Positions 36,055 to 47,233 of a stretch of 64,000 nt of DNA are shown here, in pieces (positions within the stretch are counted from its first letter, which is position 1; the number at the start of each line of letters is the position of its first letter). Below the pieces are notes generated by a model. It searched no databases. It saw nothing but the letters and a program-made list of their open reading frames with translations, and was not told where the DNA came from. The stretch is from Pseudonocardia sp. 73-21 (lineage in GTDB: Bacteria > Actinomycetota > Actinomycetes > Mycobacteriales > Pseudonocardiaceae): NCBI RefSeq assembly GCF_001899645.1, contig NZ_MKVV01000024.1, positions 15,615 through 79,614 of the forward strand, written 5' to 3'. A program made the translations under genes and the position numbers.

Positions 36055-37067
36055 CAGCCCTCCTTGTAGAGGTCGGGCTTCTCCCGCAGGACGACGGGTT
36101 CGCGCGCGTCGGAGCGCAGGGAGGCCAGCCCGGTGCCGCAGACGACGGTGGCGGCGTAGCCGTCCCACGCCGACGGGCCGGTGGTGCCGCCCGCCGTCAC
36201 GGCGTCGATCCACGTCTGGAACTCGGTGTCGAACGCCAGCACGAACCGCTCGCGCCAGTCCTCCGGCACGCGCGCGGACACCGACCCGGCCCGCTTGACC
36301 AGCGCGCCCGCCGACTCCGACAGCTCCACGGTGCCGTCCTCGCAGACCACCTCGCCGCGGATGTCGTAGGCGAACCCCGCGTTCACCGACGCCTCGACGT
36401 CGACGATCACGCCGGACGCCATCTCCAGAAGCACGAGCAGCGGGTCGTTGAATCCTTCGCGTGCCTTCGACGAGCGGCGCGGCTTGAGCACCGTGACCGT
36501 GACGATCTCCTCGTCGAACATCCAGCGCGCCACGTCGATGTCGTGCACGGTGGAGTCGTTGATGATCATGTCGCTGGTGAAGAAGTCGGGCACCGACGGG
36601 TTGCGGTGCGCCGCGTGCATGAGCAGCGGCGCGCCGATCTCCCCGCCGGTGACGACGGCCTTCATCGCCTTGTACTGGGCGTCGTAGCGGCGCATGAAGC
36701 CGACCGACACCAGGCGACGACCCGCGGCCAGCTCCGCGTCGACGATGCGGTCGCACGCCTCACGGGTGGTGGCGAGCGGCTTCTCGCAGAACACCTGCTT
36801 GCCGGCCGCGATGCAGGCGAGGACGTACTCCTCGTGCGTCGGTCCCCACGACGTGACGACGACGGCGTCGACACCCGGATCCGCGATCAGCTCCGCCCCT
36901 GTGGAGTGGAGGGTCGCGCCGGGCAGGTCGTCCGCGATGGTGCGCGCACGGTCCAGATCGACGTCCGTGACCGCGCTGACGCGGACCCCGGACAGGACGC
37001 GGGTGAGCCGCCGGATGTGGTCCTGGCCGATCATGCCCACGCCGATGACGCCGACGTTGAGTGTCAC
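36054..37067 (-). CDS. iolG: myo-Inositol 2-dehydrogenase
   Basis: 337 aa, oxidises myo-inositol to 2-keto-myo-inositol (scyllo-inosose) with NAD. GVIGVGMIGQDHIRRL, VFCEKPLATT, GFMRRYDAQYKAMK and INDSTVHDIDVARW are the standard IolG motifs (catalytic Lys in EKP, His in the HDID stretch). Of the five paralogues in the window this one is the most typical. GTG start with a GAGGAG site, 33 bp after the ABC ATPase gene. Confidence 0.9.
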   Translation of the reverse strand: MTLNVGVIGVGMIGQDHIRRLTRVLSGVRVSAVTDVDLDRARTIADDLPGATLHSTGAELIADPGVDAVVVTSWGPTHEEYVLACIAAGKQVFCEKPLATTREACDRIVDAELAAGRRLVSVGFMRRYDAQYKAMKAVVTGGEIGAPLLMHAAHRNPSVPDFFTSDMIINDSTVHDIDVARWMFDEEIVTVTVLKPRRSSKAREGFNDPLLVLLEMASGVIVDVEASVNAGFAYDIRGEVVCEDGTVELSESAGALVKRAGSVSARVPEDWRERFVLAFDTEFQTWIDAVTAGGTTGPSAWDGYAATVVCGTGLASLRSDAREPVVLREKPDLYKEG

Positions 37068-37100
37068 GTCGAATACTCCTCATTCAGGAAGGGAAGGGGA

Positions 37101-37916
<816 letters not shown>

Positions 37917-37921
37917 CCCGG

Positions 37922-38983
37922 TCACCTCCTCTGGCTTGCGTAGTTCTTGACGTAGAGGTTCACCAGCACCGCCAGCAGCAGCATCGCGCCGAGGAAGGCC
38001 TTGAACCAGTTCGGGTCCCAGCCGGCGAAGACGATGCCCTGGGTGACCATGCCGAAGATGAACGCGCCGAGCGCCGAGCCCACGGCCGACCCGTAACCAC
38101 CGGTGAGCAGCGCGCCGCCGACGACCGCGGCAATGATGTAGATGAACTCGTTGCCGACGCCCTGACCGGCCTGGACGCTGTTGAAGTTGAACAGCAGGTG
38201 CATGCCCAGGAACCAGGACATGAAGGCGACGCCCATGAACAGGCCGATCTTCACCCGGCGAACGGGCACGCCGACCGCGCGGGCGGAGTCCTGGTTGCCG
38301 CCGACAGCGAAGATCCAGTTGCCGACGCGGGTGCGCAGCAGCACCCAGGTGGCCACGGCGACGAACAGCAGCCACCAGAGCACGGTGATCTTGAGCGTCA
38401 TGAAGCCCAGGTCGAGGTCCGAGGCGAACAGGGCCTTGGCCGAGGCGAACCCGTCGAGCTTGTCGATGTTGGTGGTCGCGACGGTGCCCGTGACGAGCTT
38501 CGTGACGCCGAGGTTCACGCCCTGCAGGACGAAGAATGTGGACAGGGTGATGAGGAAGCTCGGGATGCCGGTGCGCATCACCAGGTAGCCGTTGAGGAAT
38601 CCGATCGCCAGCGCGATGAGCAGGCTGACGACCACACCGACCCAGGCGTTGAGGCTGAACTGGTAGCTGATCATCGCGGCCGCCAGGGCGGCTGTGGCCA
38701 CGCTGACACCGGCGGAGAGGTCGAACTCGCCGCCGATCATCAGCAACGACACCGCGACGGCGACGAGTCCGATGGTCGAGCTGGCGTACAGGACGGTGGA
38801 CAGCCCCTGCACGGTGTGGAACGGCGGGGCGATCGCGGTGAAGAAGATGAAGATGACGACGGCGGCGGCGAACGCGCCCACCTCGGGGCGGCCGAGCACG
38901 CGTGCGGTGAGGGACCGCTGGGCACGGGTCTGCCCGGCGGACGGAGGTTGTGGCGGCTTCTCTGTCGTCACGGTCGAGCTCAT
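37922..38983 (-). CDS. ABC importer permease (CUT2 sugar/inositol family)
   Basis: 353 aa from the ATG at 38983, preceded by GGAGAG. About nine to ten hydrophobic helices, with GGEFDLSAGVSVATAA, the LVMRTGIPSFLITL segment and AVGGNQDSARAVGVPVRRVK (the cytoplasmic EAA-like loop of RbsC-type permeases). Works with the neighbouring ATPase and binding lipoprotein as an inositol importer; the substrate is inferred from the operon. Confidence 0.9.
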   Translation of the reverse strand: MSSTVTTEKPPQPPSAGQTRAQRSLTARVLGRPEVGAFAAAVVIFIFFTAIAPPFHTVQGLSTVLYASSTIGLVAVAVSLLMIGGEFDLSAGVSVATAALAAAMISYQFSLNAWVGVVVSLLIALAIGFLNGYLVMRTGIPSFLITLSTFFVLQGVNLGVTKLVTGTVATTNIDKLDGFASAKALFASDLDLGFMTLKITVLWWLLFVAVATWVLLRTRVGNWIFAVGGNQDSARAVGVPVRRVKIGLFMGVAFMSWFLGMHLLFNFNSVQAGQGVGNEFIYIIAAVVGGALLTGGYGSAVGSALGAFIFGMVTQGIVFAGWDPNWFKAFLGAMLLLAVLVNLYVKNYASQRR

Positions 38984-39007
38984 GGCGGCTCTCCAGGGTG
39001 GGACGGC

Positions 39008-39037
39008 CACGGGGGGCCGGCGGACCGGCCCCCCGTG
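39008..39037 (-). promoter_or_regulatory. Strong GC hairpin between binding-protein and permease genes
   Basis: Perfect 13-bp stem CACGGGGGGCCGG/CCGGCCCCCCGTG with a 4-nt loop (UCCG in the transcript). It lies 7 nt after the binding-protein stop. Such elements typically stabilise the upstream message or attenuate read-through, giving more binding protein than permease. Confidence 0.65.
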
Positions 39038-39044
39038 TTAGGAC

Positions 39045-40034
39045 CTATCGGGTGTTGTTGGCGGCGTACGTGGCGATGGCGTCGATGTTCGACTTGTCGA
39101 CGAAGGACGGGCCCGTGAGCACCGGCTTGCCGCCGCCGAGGTCGTTGCCGTTGGTCAGGTTCAACCACAGCGCCTGCACGGCCATGTAGCCCTGGACGTA
39201 GGGCTGCTGGTCGATCGAGAATTCGATCGTGCCCGCCTTGATGTCGTTGGCCACGTCGGCGTTCAGGTCGAACGTGACGATCTTGGCCTTGCTGCTGGCG
39301 CCCTGTGCGGCCTGCAGGGCCGCCAGTGCGATCGGGGCGCCGAGCGTGACGACGTAGGTGATCGACGGGTCCTGCTGGAGCTTGGCCCCGATGGTCTGCT
39401 GAACGGACGCGATGTCGGTGCCGGTGACCTGCAGGTTCTCGGTGTTTGGGTAGGTGGCCTTCACACCGGCGCAGCGCGCCTCGAGCGCGACGCTGCCCTG
39501 CTCCTGGATGACGCAGAGGGCCTTGCCGCCCGCCGTCATCTTCTTGCCGGCGGACTGGCCGGCGAGGGTCTCGTCGGAGCCGAAGTACATGCCGATGCCG
39601 TACTTCTGGTACTCGCTGATGCCCGAGTTGAACGCCACGGTCGGGATCTTGGCCTCCACGGCCTTCTGCGCCGCCGGGCCGACCTGGTCGGCGTAGGCGA
39701 GCGTGACGGCGAGACCGTCCACCTTGGAGTCGATCGCGTTCTGCACGAGCGTGGCCTGCTGGCCCGCGTCGTTGTTGTTCGAGTACTTCAGGTTGACGTT
39801 GAGCTCCTTGGCCGCCTGCTGGGCGCCTGCGCGGATCTTGTCCCAGAACGAGTCACCGGGAGCCTCGTGCGTCACCATCGCGATCGTGTACTGCTTGCCG
39901 CCCGCGCTGCCGACGGCCGGGCCACTGTTGTTGTTGGCCGAGTTGGCTCCGCCCTGGCTGCTGCAGCCGGCCAGCGCTACGGCGAGCGCACCCACGACCG
40001 CGAGCGCGCGCACCACCTTCGGGGTACTCCTCAT
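39045..40034 (-). CDS. Sugar/inositol-binding lipoprotein of ABC importer
   Basis: 329 aa. A lipoprotein signal with lipobox LAGC near residue 23 is followed by a Ser/Asn/Gly linker and a type-1 periplasmic-binding fold: YTIAMVTHEAPGDSFWDKIRAG, DGLAVTLAYADQ, IPTVAFNSG, VTFDLNADV, FSIDQQPYVQGYMAV. This is the RbsB/inositol-binding (CUT2) family. Specificity for inositol rests on operon context. Confidence 0.9.
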   Translation of the reverse strand: MRSTPKVVRALAVVGALAVALAGCSSQGGANSANNNSGPAVGSAGGKQYTIAMVTHEAPGDSFWDKIRAGAQQAAKELNVNLKYSNNNDAGQQATLVQNAIDSKVDGLAVTLAYADQVGPAAQKAVEAKIPTVAFNSGISEYQKYGIGMYFGSDETLAGQSAGKKMTAGGKALCVIQEQGSVALEARCAGVKATYPNTENLQVTGTDIASVQQTIGAKLQQDPSITYVVTLGAPIALAALQAAQGASSKAKIVTFDLNADVANDIKAGTIEFSIDQQPYVQGYMAVQALWLNLTNGNDLGGGKPVLTGPSFVDKSNIDAIATYAANNTR

Positions 40035-40089
40035 CGAGCATTCCTCTCATCGGTGCAGCCGCCGTGGGAGCCGGCTGCGTGTTCGGGGT

Positions 40090-41010
40090 TCAGTACGGCC
40101 AGCGCCGCGTGGGGCCGAGGCCGCATCCGGCGAAGTAGCCGGCCGTACGCGCCCCGATCGGGAGCGGGATGTGCGGCTCGACGGGATAGAGATCCTGCTC
40201 GACGATGGTGAACAGGTCGGTGTCGATCGCCGCGAGGGCGTCGAGCAGCGGGGGCATCTCGGGGATGCCGTAGGGCGGTTCGCACATCACACCCAGCGGG
40301 ACGGCCTCGGCGAGCGAGAGCTTCTCCGCGGCGACGCGAGCGCGGATCACGGGGTCCACCTGCTTGAGGTGCACGTAGCGGATCCGCTCCGGGAAGCGCT
40401 GCACGATGGCGATGTTGTCGCCGTCGCAGTAGGAGATGTGGCCGGTGTCGAGGCACAGGTTCACGTACTGCGGGTCGGTGTCCTGGAGGAACCGCTCGAC
40501 CCGCTGCTGCGTGTCGACGTGGGTGTCGGCGTGCGGGTGGAACACGAGGTCGACGCCGTGCTCCTCGAGAAGGACCTTCCCGAGTCGGTCGTAGCCGGTG
40601 GTCAGGGCCTTCCACTGGTCGGGCTCGATCTCCGCGCTGGCTAGCAGCGATCCACCGTGCATGTCGGTGTACTGCTCGGGCAGCAGCACCAGGTGCCGCG
40701 CGCCGAGGGCGGTCAGCAGCGCCGCCTCCTTGGCGCACGCGGCCACGGCGTCATCGAGGGCGTCCGCACCGCGGTGCAGGCCGGCGAAGATGGTGCCGCC
40801 GGCCAGCTTCAGGCCGCGGGAGCCCAGCTCGTCGCGCAGCTGGGCGGGATCCTGGGGCATGAACCCGGACGGCCCGAGCTCGGTCCAGGAGTAGCCGGCC
40901 TGCCCGATCTCGTCGAGGTACTGCTTCCAGCCGACCTGGTGATCGTCCCGCGCGAACCAGACGCCCCACGAGTCGGGAGCGGTGCCGAGGGTGAGCCTGT
41001 CGAGTGCCAT
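40090..41010 (-). CDS. iolE: Inosose dehydratase-like TIM-barrel protein
   Basis: 306 aa. It opens with LGTAPDSWGVWF and has ELGPSGFM, HPHADTHVD, LCLDTGHISYCDGDN and HLKQVD, closely resembling IolE, which dehydrates scyllo-inosose to the diketone intermediate. It lies one base after mmsA, the expected operon position. The barrel at 33345 is an alternative candidate for the same step. Confidence 0.75.
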   Translation of the reverse strand: MALDRLTLGTAPDSWGVWFARDDHQVGWKQYLDEIGQAGYSWTELGPSGFMPQDPAQLRDELGSRGLKLAGGTIFAGLHRGADALDDAVAACAKEAALLTALGARHLVLLPEQYTDMHGGSLLASAEIEPDQWKALTTGYDRLGKVLLEEHGVDLVFHPHADTHVDTQQRVERFLQDTDPQYVNLCLDTGHISYCDGDNIAIVQRFPERIRYVHLKQVDPVIRARVAAEKLSLAEAVPLGVMCEPPYGIPEMPPLLDALAAIDTDLFTIVEQDLYPVEPHIPLPIGARTAGYFAGCGLGPTRRWPY

Positions 41011-41011
41011 G

Positions 41012-42537
<1,526 letters not shown>

Positions 42538-42541
<4 letters not shown>

Positions 42542-44391
42542 GAGTCGGTCCTCCCGATCAAAGGGCGCTGCGTGGTCTTGTGCGCCTCGTAGGTCTTGCG
42601 GGCCTGCTGCGTGCTGTCCAGCTGCGCGACCTCGGATACCGGCACGTCCCACCAGCTCTCCGACGAGGGCACGGGGGCGAGCGGGTCGGTCTCGATGTGG
42701 ATCGCCGTGGTGCGATCCGAGGCGCGGGATGTCGCGATGGCGGCGCGGAACTCCTCGATCGTCGCCACACGGATCACCTGCGCGCCCAGGGACTCGGCGT
42801 TCGCAGCCAGATCGATCGGGAGCTTCCCGCCGTCGAGCATGCCGCTGGCGGGGTCCCGGTAGCGGTAGCTGGTGCCGAATCGTTGTGATCCGAGCGACTC
42901 CGACAGCGCCCCGATCGAGGCGAACCCGTGGTTCTGCACGATGACGAGGTTGAGCTTGATCCCCTCCGACACCGCGGTGACGATCTCCTGGGCCATCATC
43001 AGGTAGGAGCCGTCGCCGACGAGGGCGAACACCTCGCGGTCAGGCGCCCCCATCTTGACGCCGAGCGCACCGGCGATCTCGTAGCCCATGCAGCTGTAGG
43101 CGTACTCCACGTGGTACTGCTTGGAATCCCGTGCGCGCCAGAGCATCTGCAGGTCGCCGGGCATCGAGCCGGCGGCCTGCACGACGACGTCGCGGGCGTC
43201 CATCTCCTCGTTGAGGGCGCCGAGCACCTCGGTCTGGGCCGGGAGCGGCTGGTGGTCCAGATGGAACGTCCGGTCCACCTCGGCGTTCCAGCCGGTCAGG
43301 TCCCAGGTCTTCTCGACGCTGTAGCCGTGCAACGCCTCGGTGAGCGCGTCGAGCCCCTCGCGGGCGTCGGCCACGAGCATCTCGCCCGCGTGCTTGGCCG
43401 CGTCCAGGGAGGCGATGTTGAGGTTGACGAACCTGACACCCTCGTGCTGGAACGCCGTGCGCGACGCGGTGGTGAAGTCGGAGTACCGGGTGCCGACGCC
43501 GATGATCACGTCGGCGTGGCGGGCCAGGGCGTTGGCCACGGGGGAGCCGGTGGAGCCGACGCCGCCGACCGCGTTCGGGTGGTCCCACAGCAGTGCGCCC
43601 TTGCCCGCCTGGGTGTCGGCCACCGGGATGCCGGTGGCGTCGGCGAACCTCCGCAGCGCCTCGGTGGCCTCCGAGTAGTGCACGCCGCCGCCGGCCACCA
43701 GCAGCGGAGCCTTCGCCGACCGGATCAGCGCGACGGCCCGGGCCAGCGCCGCGGTGTCCGGCGCGGGCCGCTGGATGTGCCAGACGCGCCTGGCGAACAG
43801 CTCGTCGGGCCAGTCGTGCGCCTCGGCCTGCACGTCCTGGGGCAGCGCGATCGTGACCGCACCGGTCTGGGCCGGGTCGGTGAGCGCGCGCATCGCCCCC
43901 AGCAGCGCCGACGGGAGCTGCTCCGGCCGCCAGACGCGGTCGAAGAACACCGACAGCGGGCGGAAGGCGTCGTTGACGGAGACGTCGTAGCCGGCCGGGC
44001 TCTCCAGCTCCTGCAGCACCGGCGAGGCGACGCGGGTGGCGAAGATGTCGCTGGGGAGCAGGAGGACCGGGATGCGGTTGGTGGTGGCGAGCGCGGCGCC
44101 CGTCAGCATGTTCGTGGAGCCCGGTCCGATCGACGCCGTGCACGCCATGGCCTGCAGGCGGTTGCGCATCCGCGAGAAGCCGACCGACGCGTGCACCATG
44201 CCCTGCTCGTTGCGGGCCAGGTGGTAGGGCATCTCGTCGCGCATCTCGAGGAGCGCCTGGCCCACCCCGGCGACGTTCCCGTGGCCGAAGATGCCGAAGC
44301 AGCCCGGGATCAGGCGCTGCTCGACGCCGTCGCGCTCGCTGTACTGGTTGGCGAGGAAGCGGACGAGGGCCTGGGCGACGGTGAGTCTCAT
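42538..44391 (-). CDS. iolD: 3D-(3,5/4)-trihydroxycyclohexane-1,2-dione hydrolase
   Basis: 617 aa, a thiamine-diphosphate enzyme that opens the ring of the dione intermediate to 5-deoxyglucuronate. N-terminal Glu-containing GIFGHGNVAGVGQAL and ARNEQGMVHASVGF, a central Rossmann-like domain and a C-terminal ThDP motif region GDGSYLMMAQEI followed by NHGFASIGALSESLGS. Start overlaps iolB (ATGA). Confidence 0.95.
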
Positions 44392-45266
44392 CGGGCCTGG
44401 ACCCCCGTCATCGGCAGCCGCGGGTCGATGTCCTGGCCGTCCCAGGTGCCGCGGACCCACGCGTGCGCGGGGTCGTCGCAGATCAGCCAGGCGCGGTCGG
44501 GGCTCGGGCCCGCCATCACGTTGAGGTAGTAGAGGTCGTAGCCGGGCGCGGCCATCGACGGCCCGTGCCAGCCGTGCGGGATGAGCACGGTGTCACCGGT
44601 GCGCACCTCGGTGCAGACGTCGATCTCGCGGCCCGGGCCGGAGGTGTAGACGCGCTGGTAGCCCGGCCCGGCCGCGCCGTTCTCTCCGGGCGCCACCTCG
44701 AAGTAGTAGATCTCCTCCAGCACCGACTCGCCGTCGCGCTCCTCGTCGTGCTTGTGCGGGGGGAACGACGACCAGTTGCCGCCCGGCGTCAGCACCTCGA
44801 CGGCGATCAGCTTCTCGGCCTCGAACGACGCCGGGTTGCAGAAGTTGTTGACCTGACGGCTCGCCTGGCCCGCCCCGCGCAGCTCCACCTGCACGCCCTC
44901 GGCGGGGCCGTAGCGCGCGGGCAGCCGCTTCGTGGCGCGGGCGGCGGGCAGCGCGAACCGGCCGCCGGCCTCGGAGGTGACGGTGACCTGTGCGTCCCGG
45001 GGGACGTAGGCGAAGTCGGTGACCCGGGAGAACACGGTGTCGCGGCCGACCAGCGCGAACCGCTCTCCGTCGCACTCGACGACGCAGGAACCCGACAGCG
45101 GCAGCACCACCGTCTCGTCCTCGCCGGTCGGGAAGGTCGCGCTCTGGCCGGCGGCGAGGGTCAGCACACGCAATGAGCTGTAGCCCCAGTTCGCGGTCTT
45201 CGGGGTGATGACCAGCGAGAACGGCCCCTCGGCGCTCTCCCCGTCGCGGACGATGAACTCGCTCAC
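44388..45266 (-). CDS. iolB: 5-Deoxy-glucuronate isomerase
   Basis: 292 aa bicupin enzyme converting 5-deoxyglucuronate to 2-deoxy-5-keto-gluconate. The second cupin shows FPPHKHDE, LEEIYYFEVAPG and PHGWHGPSMAAPGYDLYYLNVMAG, the canonical IolB metal-site motifs. GTG start; overlaps iolD by 4 nt and follows a 73-bp gap that carries a hairpin. Confidence 0.95.
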   Translation of the reverse strand: MSEFIVRDGESAEGPFSLVITPKTANWGYSSLRVLTLAAGQSATFPTGEDETVVLPLSGSCVVECDGERFALVGRDTVFSRVTDFAYVPRDAQVTVTSEAGGRFALPAARATKRLPARYGPAEGVQVELRGAGQASRQVNNFCNPASFEAEKLIAVEVLTPGGNWSSFPPHKHDEERDGESVLEEIYYFEVAPGENGAAGPGYQRVYTSGPGREIDVCTEVRTGDTVLIPHGWHGPSMAAPGYDLYYLNVMAGPSPDRAWLICDDPAHAWVRGTWDGQDIDPRLPMTGVQAR

Positions 45267-45283
45267 CGGTCTCCTCCAGAGGT

Positions 45284-45325
45284 CGTGCGCGGAAAACGGG
45301 GTCCTGGCACTGATAACCGCGCACG
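45284..45325 (-). other. Inverted repeat in the gap before iolB
   Basis: CGTGCGCGG (45284-45292) and CCGCGCACG (45317-45325), a perfect 9-bp stem with a 24-nt AT-richer loop. This is one of the few real gaps in the operon, so it may be an mRNA processing or internal regulatory element. Confidence 0.45.
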
Positions 45326-45339
45326 GGCGGCGGAGCCGC

Positions 45340-46215
45340 TCACAGGAGCCCGACAGCGGAGTCGACGGCGGAGGCGACGTCGTCGTCGGGCGGGTAGAGC
45401 AGCGAGCGGCCGATCACCAGCCCCTGCACCGTCGGCAGCGCGAGGGCCTTGCTCCAGCTCGCGAACACCGCGTCGGGGTCGGCGGAGACCTCGCCGCCGA
45501 GGATCACCGCGGGCAGCGTCGTGGCCGCCATCGCGCGTTCCATCTCGTCGACGATCGGCACCTTCAGCCAGGTGCGGGCCGACGTGCGGCCCAACCCGGC
45601 GGCCACCGTCATCGCACGGATCATGGCGTCGGCGGTGAGCTCGTTGCGCACCCGGCCGTCCACGCGGTGGGAGATGAACGGCTCGACCATCGCCATCAGC
45701 CGGTGGTCGGCCAGGTCGCCGACGGCGCGGGCGCAGGACTCCAGCGTCGCGACCGTCGACGGGTCCTCGGCGTCGATGCGGGTGAGCATCTTGCCGCCCT
45801 CGTACCCCGACGCCGCGATGCTCGCCGCGTCGTAGGCGGTGAACCGGTCGTCCATCTCGAACGCCGTGCCCGCGAGACCGCCGCGGTTCATCGAGCCGAC
45901 CACGACCTTGTCGTCGAGCGCGCCGAGCAGCAGCAGGTCCTCGAGCACGTCCGGGGTGCCGAGCACGCCGTTGACGCCGGGGCGCGACAGCGCGAGCACG
46001 AGCCGGTCGAGCAGGTCACCGCGGTCGCCCATCGCGAACGCCCGGTCGCCGGCCCGCAGTGCGCCGCGGGCGGGATGGTCGGCCGCGATCATCATCAGCC
46101 GGCCGTGCTCGCCGAGCAGCGATGCCGGACGGACGCGGTTGGCCGCCGCCTCGGCGACGGCCTCCGGGCGCTGGACGCGGATCTCCACCAGGCGGCGGAG
46201 CTGATCCTCACGCAC
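45340..46215 (-). CDS. Cgl0159-type (beta/alpha)8 aldolase of the inositol cluster
   Basis: 291 aa barrel of the family named for Corynebacterium Cgl0159, found in actinobacterial iol operons and related to LacD/DeoC-type class I aldolases. MMIAADHPARGAL, VVVGSMNRGGLAG and TWLKVPIVDEMERA are visible; the Lys in TWLKVP is a candidate Schiff-base residue. It may fill the IolJ role (cleaving 2-deoxy-5-keto-gluconate 6-phosphate), for which no other gene is present. GTG start with a GAGGAGG site, overlapping iolC by 8 nt. Confidence 0.82.
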   Translation of the reverse strand: MREDQLRRLVEIRVQRPEAVAEAAANRVRPASLLGEHGRLMMIAADHPARGALRAGDRAFAMGDRGDLLDRLVLALSRPGVNGVLGTPDVLEDLLLLGALDDKVVVGSMNRGGLAGTAFEMDDRFTAYDAASIAASGYEGGKMLTRIDAEDPSTVATLESCARAVGDLADHRLMAMVEPFISHRVDGRVRNELTADAMIRAMTVAAGLGRTSARTWLKVPIVDEMERAMAATTLPAVILGGEVSADPDAVFASWSKALALPTVQGLVIGRSLLYPPDDDVASAVDSAVGLL

Positions 46216-47164
46216 GGACGGCCTCCTCCAGCTTGGCCTCGACCTCGGTGGCCGTGGGCATGGCGTCCGAGCAGGCCAGACGCCCGGCGACGATGGCGCC
46301 GGCGGCGTTGCAGAAGCGCATCGCACGCTCCAGGCCCCAGCCCGACAGCAGGGCGTGGCAGAGCGCCCCGCCGAACGCGTCGCCCGCGCCGAGACCGTTG
46401 ACCACCTCGACGGGAACGGGAGGCACCTCGACCTCCCCGGTGCCGTCGGACGCCAGCACGCCGAGCGGGCCCTGCTTGACGACGGCGAGCTCGACGCCCG
46501 CGGCGTGCAGGGCCTTCGCGGCGGCATGCGGCTCGCGGACCCCGACGGCCGTCTCGCACTCGTCGAGGTTGCCGACGGCCACGGTCACGAACGGCAGCGC
46601 CTCCTGCACCCACCGGTGCGCCTCGTCGCGGGAGGACCAGAACATCGGCCGGTAGTCCAGGTCGAGCACGGTGATGCCGTTGCGGCCGCGGGCCCGCAGC
46701 GCGGCGAGCGTGGCGGAGCGGCTGGGCTCCTGCGACAGGCCCGTCACGGTCACCCAGAAGACGTCGGCGGCCCGGACGGCGTCGAGGTCCAGCTCGTCGG
46801 CCTCGATGCGGATGTCGGGGGCCAGCTCGGAGCGGTAGAAGTAGAGCGGGAAGTCGTCGGGCGGGAAGATCTCGCAGAACACCACGGGCGTCGGCACTCC
46901 GGGCACGGCGGTCACGAAGCGGTCGTCCACGCCGAAACCGCGCAGCGCGTCGTGCAGGAACTCACCGAACGGATCGGCTCCCGTCCGGGTGATCACGGCG
47001 CTGCGGCGGCCGTAGCGCGCCGCCGCCACCGCGACGTTGGACGGGCTTCCGCCCAGGTACTTGCCGAACGACGTGACCTCCCGCAGCGAGACGCCCACCT
47101 GGTCCGGGTACACGTCCACGCTGATGCGGCCCATGGTCAGTACTTCAGGCGTGTCGGTCGTCAC
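46208..47164 (-). CDS. iolC: 5-Dehydro-2-deoxygluconokinase
   Basis: 318 aa PfkB-family kinase phosphorylating 2-deoxy-5-keto-gluconate. LTMGRISVDVYPDQVG at the N-terminus, GGSPSNVAVAAARYG and the C-terminal GLGAGDAFGGAL with the catalytic Asp are IolC signatures. First gene of the inositol operon, divergent from its GntR regulator, with the operator at 47202-47221 between them. Confidence 0.93.
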   Translation of the reverse strand: MTTDTPEVLTMGRISVDVYPDQVGVSLREVTSFGKYLGGSPSNVAVAAARYGRRSAVITRTGADPFGEFLHDALRGFGVDDRFVTAVPGVPTPVVFCEIFPPDDFPLYFYRSELAPDIRIEADELDLDAVRAADVFWVTVTGLSQEPSRSATLAALRARGRNGITVLDLDYRPMFWSSRDEAHRWVQEALPFVTVAVGNLDECETAVGVREPHAAAKALHAAGVELAVVKQGPLGVLASDGTGEVEVPPVPVEVVNGLGAGDAFGGALCHALLSGWGLERAMRFCNAAGAIVAGRLACSDAMPTATEVEAKLEEAVRA

Positions 47165-47171
47165 GGTCAGA

Positions 47172-47201
47172 GGTGTACTCTCCCCGGCACGAGCACGTCA
47201 A
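47172..47201 (-). promoter_or_regulatory. Promoter of the inositol operon
   Basis: On the minus strand: -35 TTGACG (47201-47196), 18 nt, then TACACC (47177-47172) as -10. The -35 directly abuts the palindromic operator, so repressor binding would exclude RNA polymerase. Confidence 0.55.
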
Positions 47202-47221
47202 CACTTTGTCCTGACAAAGTG
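47202..47221. promoter_or_regulatory. Perfect palindromic operator between iolC and the GntR gene
   Basis: CACTTTGTCCTGACAAAGTG: two 9-bp arms around CT, located between the divergent iolC and GntR genes. Probable binding site of the adjacent GntR protein, serving both autoregulation and control of the operon. Confidence 0.75.
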
Positions 47222-47233
47222 CAAGGAGGATCG

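Noticed and set aside
45267-45339. Riboswitch in the gap before iolB
   Set aside because: Only one simple 9-bp inverted repeat is present; no conserved aptamer-like structure could be recognised.
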